This document shows positions 14,790-16,041 of a stretch of 16,041 nt of DNA, piece after piece; position 1 is the first letter of the stretch, and every line of letters begins with the position of its first letter. The notes under the pieces are model-generated. The model did no database searches and was not told where the DNA came from. It saw only the letters and a program-made list of their open reading frames with translations. Position numbers and translations under genes: made by a program. Where the stretch lies: assembly GCA_027022775.1 (NCBI GenBank), contig JALVXO010000045.1, positions 1 to 16,041 of the forward strand, read 5' to 3'. Source of the DNA: Campylobacteraceae bacterium. GTDB taxonomy: Bacteria; Campylobacterota; Campylobacteria; Campylobacterales; Sulfurovaceae.

Positions 14790-15398
14790 ATGTTAAGAAG
14801 AGCATTTACATTAATCGAAATATTAATTGCCACTGCACTTCTTTCTATTGTTTTAATAGGGCTTTATGGAGCGCTTGATACCCAAAGGCGTTCTGTTGAT
14901 ATTATTAAAAACAGTCTGGAAAAGAGTATTGACCATGACCGTGTTATCATGGTTTTATATAATGATATTTTAAAAAGCGACGGTAATATCACTTTAAAAA
15001 AAGGGGAGAGGGATACTGTATGTATTGAATCTACCAGAAACTCTCTTTATGGGCTTGGCAGGGCGAAAGTATGCTGGCTGGTGCTTAAAGATGGGGATAT
15101 TTTAACAAGAGTGGAAGGAAATGGCTACTCTCTTCCGCTTGGAATGGAAGATACGGTAGAGGTTAACAAGGTTTTAAAAGGGGTAAAGATTTTTGATATA
15201 ACCCGCAAAGATGATAAAATTTTGGCAGTAATTCAAGAGGCCAGAAAGAAACCTTACTCTTTTTTGCTTCAAGGAATCAGGCAGCCGCCTAAACCTAAAC
15301 CGAAAAAGAAAAAAAGAGTTATTAAAAAACCGGTTACAAAAGGTGATAAAGAGAGTAACAAAACCAAAACCAAAAAAGAGCAGCCTAAACTTTTTTAA
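14790..15398 (+). CDS. Minor pseudopilin, GspJ- or GspI-like, with Lys/Pro-rich tail
   Basis: A 202-residue prepilin-like protein that begins directly after the gspE stop (TAAATG) with only a weak ribosome site, suggesting coupling to gspE. The N-terminus is RRA/FTLIEILIATALLSIVLIGLYGALDTQRRS, with Glu at mature +5 (Glu10). Residue -1 is Ala5 rather than Gly, which prepilin peptidases tolerate poorly to fairly. Long length and the N-terminal QRR pattern fit GspJ, with GspI as alternative. Cys78 and Cys95 could form a disulfide. Residues 165-202 are an extreme Lys/Pro tail (KPKPKKKKR ...), odd for a pseudopilin and probably disordered. It is the last gene of the operon, converging with yjbQ across 13 bases. 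Confidence 0.8.
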   Translation: MLRRAFTLIEILIATALLSIVLIGLYGALDTQRRSVDIIKNSLEKSIDHDRVIMVLYNDILKSDGNITLKKGERDTVCIESTRNSLYGLGRAKVCWLVLKDGDILTRVEGNGYSLPLGMEDTVEVNKVLKGVKIFDITRKDDKILAVIQEARKKPYSFLLQGIRQPPKPKPKKKKRVIKKPVTKGDKESNKTKTKKEQPKLF

Positions 15399-15411
15399 TT
15401 GAATTTGATGC

Positions 15412-15819
15412 TTACTCCCCAATCTGCGTAATAAAAATCTCTCTGCTGCCGCCGAAATCGCGGTGTTCTAGCAGGTAAACCCCCTGCCAGGTGCCAAGGT
15501 TTAATTTGCTGTTAACTATGGGGATTGTAAGGCTGGAGCCTATAAAGATGTTTTTCATGTGTGCGCTCATATCATCACACCCTTCCAGGGTGTGGCGAAA
15601 GCCGCTCCAGCAGTCGGGGATTAAATGGTTTAGAAAATCTTCTACATCTAGGCGGACATCTGGGTCGTAGCTTTCATTTAGCGCCAAAGAGGCGGAGGTG
15701 TGTTTTAAAAAGAGATTGGCGATGCCGTTTTTTATTTTTATCTGCTCTTGGATAAGGTTTGTAATTATATGAACACCTCTGGCTTTAGAGGGAATTTTAA
15801 TGCTGCTTTGTATTACCAT
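15412..15819 (-). CDS. yjbQ: YjbQ / UPF0047 family protein
   Basis: A 135-residue single-domain protein of the YjbQ family. Motifs seen: FLKHTSASLALNESYDPDVR (His40, Asp/Asn-rich), FRHTLEGCDDMSAHMK (His76, His87) and LGTWQGVYLLEHRD (110-121). These histidines and acids form a metal-binding pocket in solved family members. The E. coli protein has minor thiamine-phosphate synthase activity in vivo; the true reaction is unclear. I chose the ATG at 15819 with GAGAG upstream over the in-frame GTG at 15825. It overlaps the end of the upstream gene by 23 bases, so the two are probably co-transcribed. It is unrelated to the secretion locus that converges on it. Confidence 0.93.
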   Translation of the reverse strand: MVIQSSIKIPSKARGVHIITNLIQEQIKIKNGIANLFLKHTSASLALNESYDPDVRLDVEDFLNHLIPDCWSGFRHTLEGCDDMSAHMKNIFIGSSLTIPIVNSKLNLGTWQGVYLLEHRDFGGSREIFITQIGE

Positions 15820-16041
15820 CTTCACTCTCGCAGCTTGGCTCTTCTATTGGGCTGTAACTGCACCCTTCTTCGCCGCCTAGGTTAAGTTTTGGCTGGATAT
15901 TCTGCTCGCTTTGAACCGGGGCGTTTTGCAGCACTTCTTTTGTTTGCCCGGACTCTGCCTGCGAACTTTCTTTTTGCTCGTTTGGCTGCCTGCTCTGCTC
16001 TTTTGAGTATTTGGCAATAATATTCTCATCACCCACCGTAA
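15797..16041 (-). CDS. C-terminal part of an unidentified protein with acidic Gln/Ser tail
   Basis: Open reading frame running in from the right edge and stopping at 15797. About 80 residues are visible, starting TVGDENIIAKYSKEQ, then a low-complexity Gln/Glu/Ser stretch and a Cys-containing end (GCSYSPIEEPSCESEDGNTKQH). The GTG at 16036 could be a start, but the frame remains open to the edge and no ribosome site can be judged, so this is more likely the tail of a longer protein. Its 23-base overlap with yjbQ supports it being genuine. No family is recognised; the composition suggests a disordered tail. Confidence 0.55.
   Translation of the reverse strand, partial: TVGDENIIAKYSKEQSRQPNEQKESSQAESGQTKEVLQNAPVQSEQNIQPKLNLGGEEGCSYSPIEEPSCESEDGNTKQH

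Noticed and set aside
15372..15396. AAAAAAG/CTTTTTT dyad at the end of the last gsp gene, possibly a bidirectional terminator for the convergent pair.
   Set aside because: The stem has a single G:C pair and lies in a Lys-rich coding tail, where such AT dyads arise by composition.

Overview
The window looks like chromosomal DNA from a Campylobacterota (Epsilonproteobacteria) bacterium, possibly a free-living Sulfurimonas- or Sulfurovum-like lineage. This is inferred from the AT-rich, Lys/Phe/Leu-rich coding, tightly overlapping operons, clear AAGGAG ribosome sites with AT-rich promoter regions, and gene types common in that group. I could not run a search, so the taxonomy is provisional. No rRNA, tRNA, CRISPR array, insertion sequence or prophage structure was seen.

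Left part (1-2760). The window opens inside a LexA/CI-like S24 peptidase repressor on the plus strand. It faces a short minus-strand protein made mainly of a sigma-70 region 4 helix-turn-helix. Next come two minus-strand lipoprotein genes. One is a 428-residue protein with a probable alpha/alpha-barrel (six-hairpin glycosidase-like) fold. The other is a 106-residue orphan with a convincing intrinsic terminator that overlaps its stop codon.

Middle part (2803-6504), minus strand. This is a tightly coupled five-gene operon: a secreted NosL-like copper-site protein, a small membrane-anchored protein, a MacB/FtsX-type permease, its LolD/MacB-type ATPase and a polytopic membrane protein with several cysteines. 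Two junctions are TAATG and two genes overlap their neighbours, so the proteins are probably made together. No nosZ is present. The likeliest role is periplasmic copper (or other thiophilic metal) delivery or membrane extraction. This is the best candidate in the window for a poorly described system.

Right part (6563-15398). This is a type II secretion locus split by a divergent promoter. gspG and a cysteine-rich minor pseudopilin read leftward towards the NosL operon. Rightward runs a compact operon of GspK-, GspL-, GspM- and GspN-like genes, then gspC, gspD, gspE and a second minor pseudopilin. Together these encode the pseudopilus, the inner-membrane platform, the outer-membrane secretin and the motor ATPase. 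gspF and the prepilin peptidase are not here and must be encoded elsewhere if the system works. A nested 10+6 bp inverted repeat sits in the 125-bp divergent region and may be an operator or leader hairpin.

Right edge (15412-16041), minus strand: a yjbQ gene overlaps the end of an unidentified gene whose product has a Gln/Glu/Ser-rich acidic tail.
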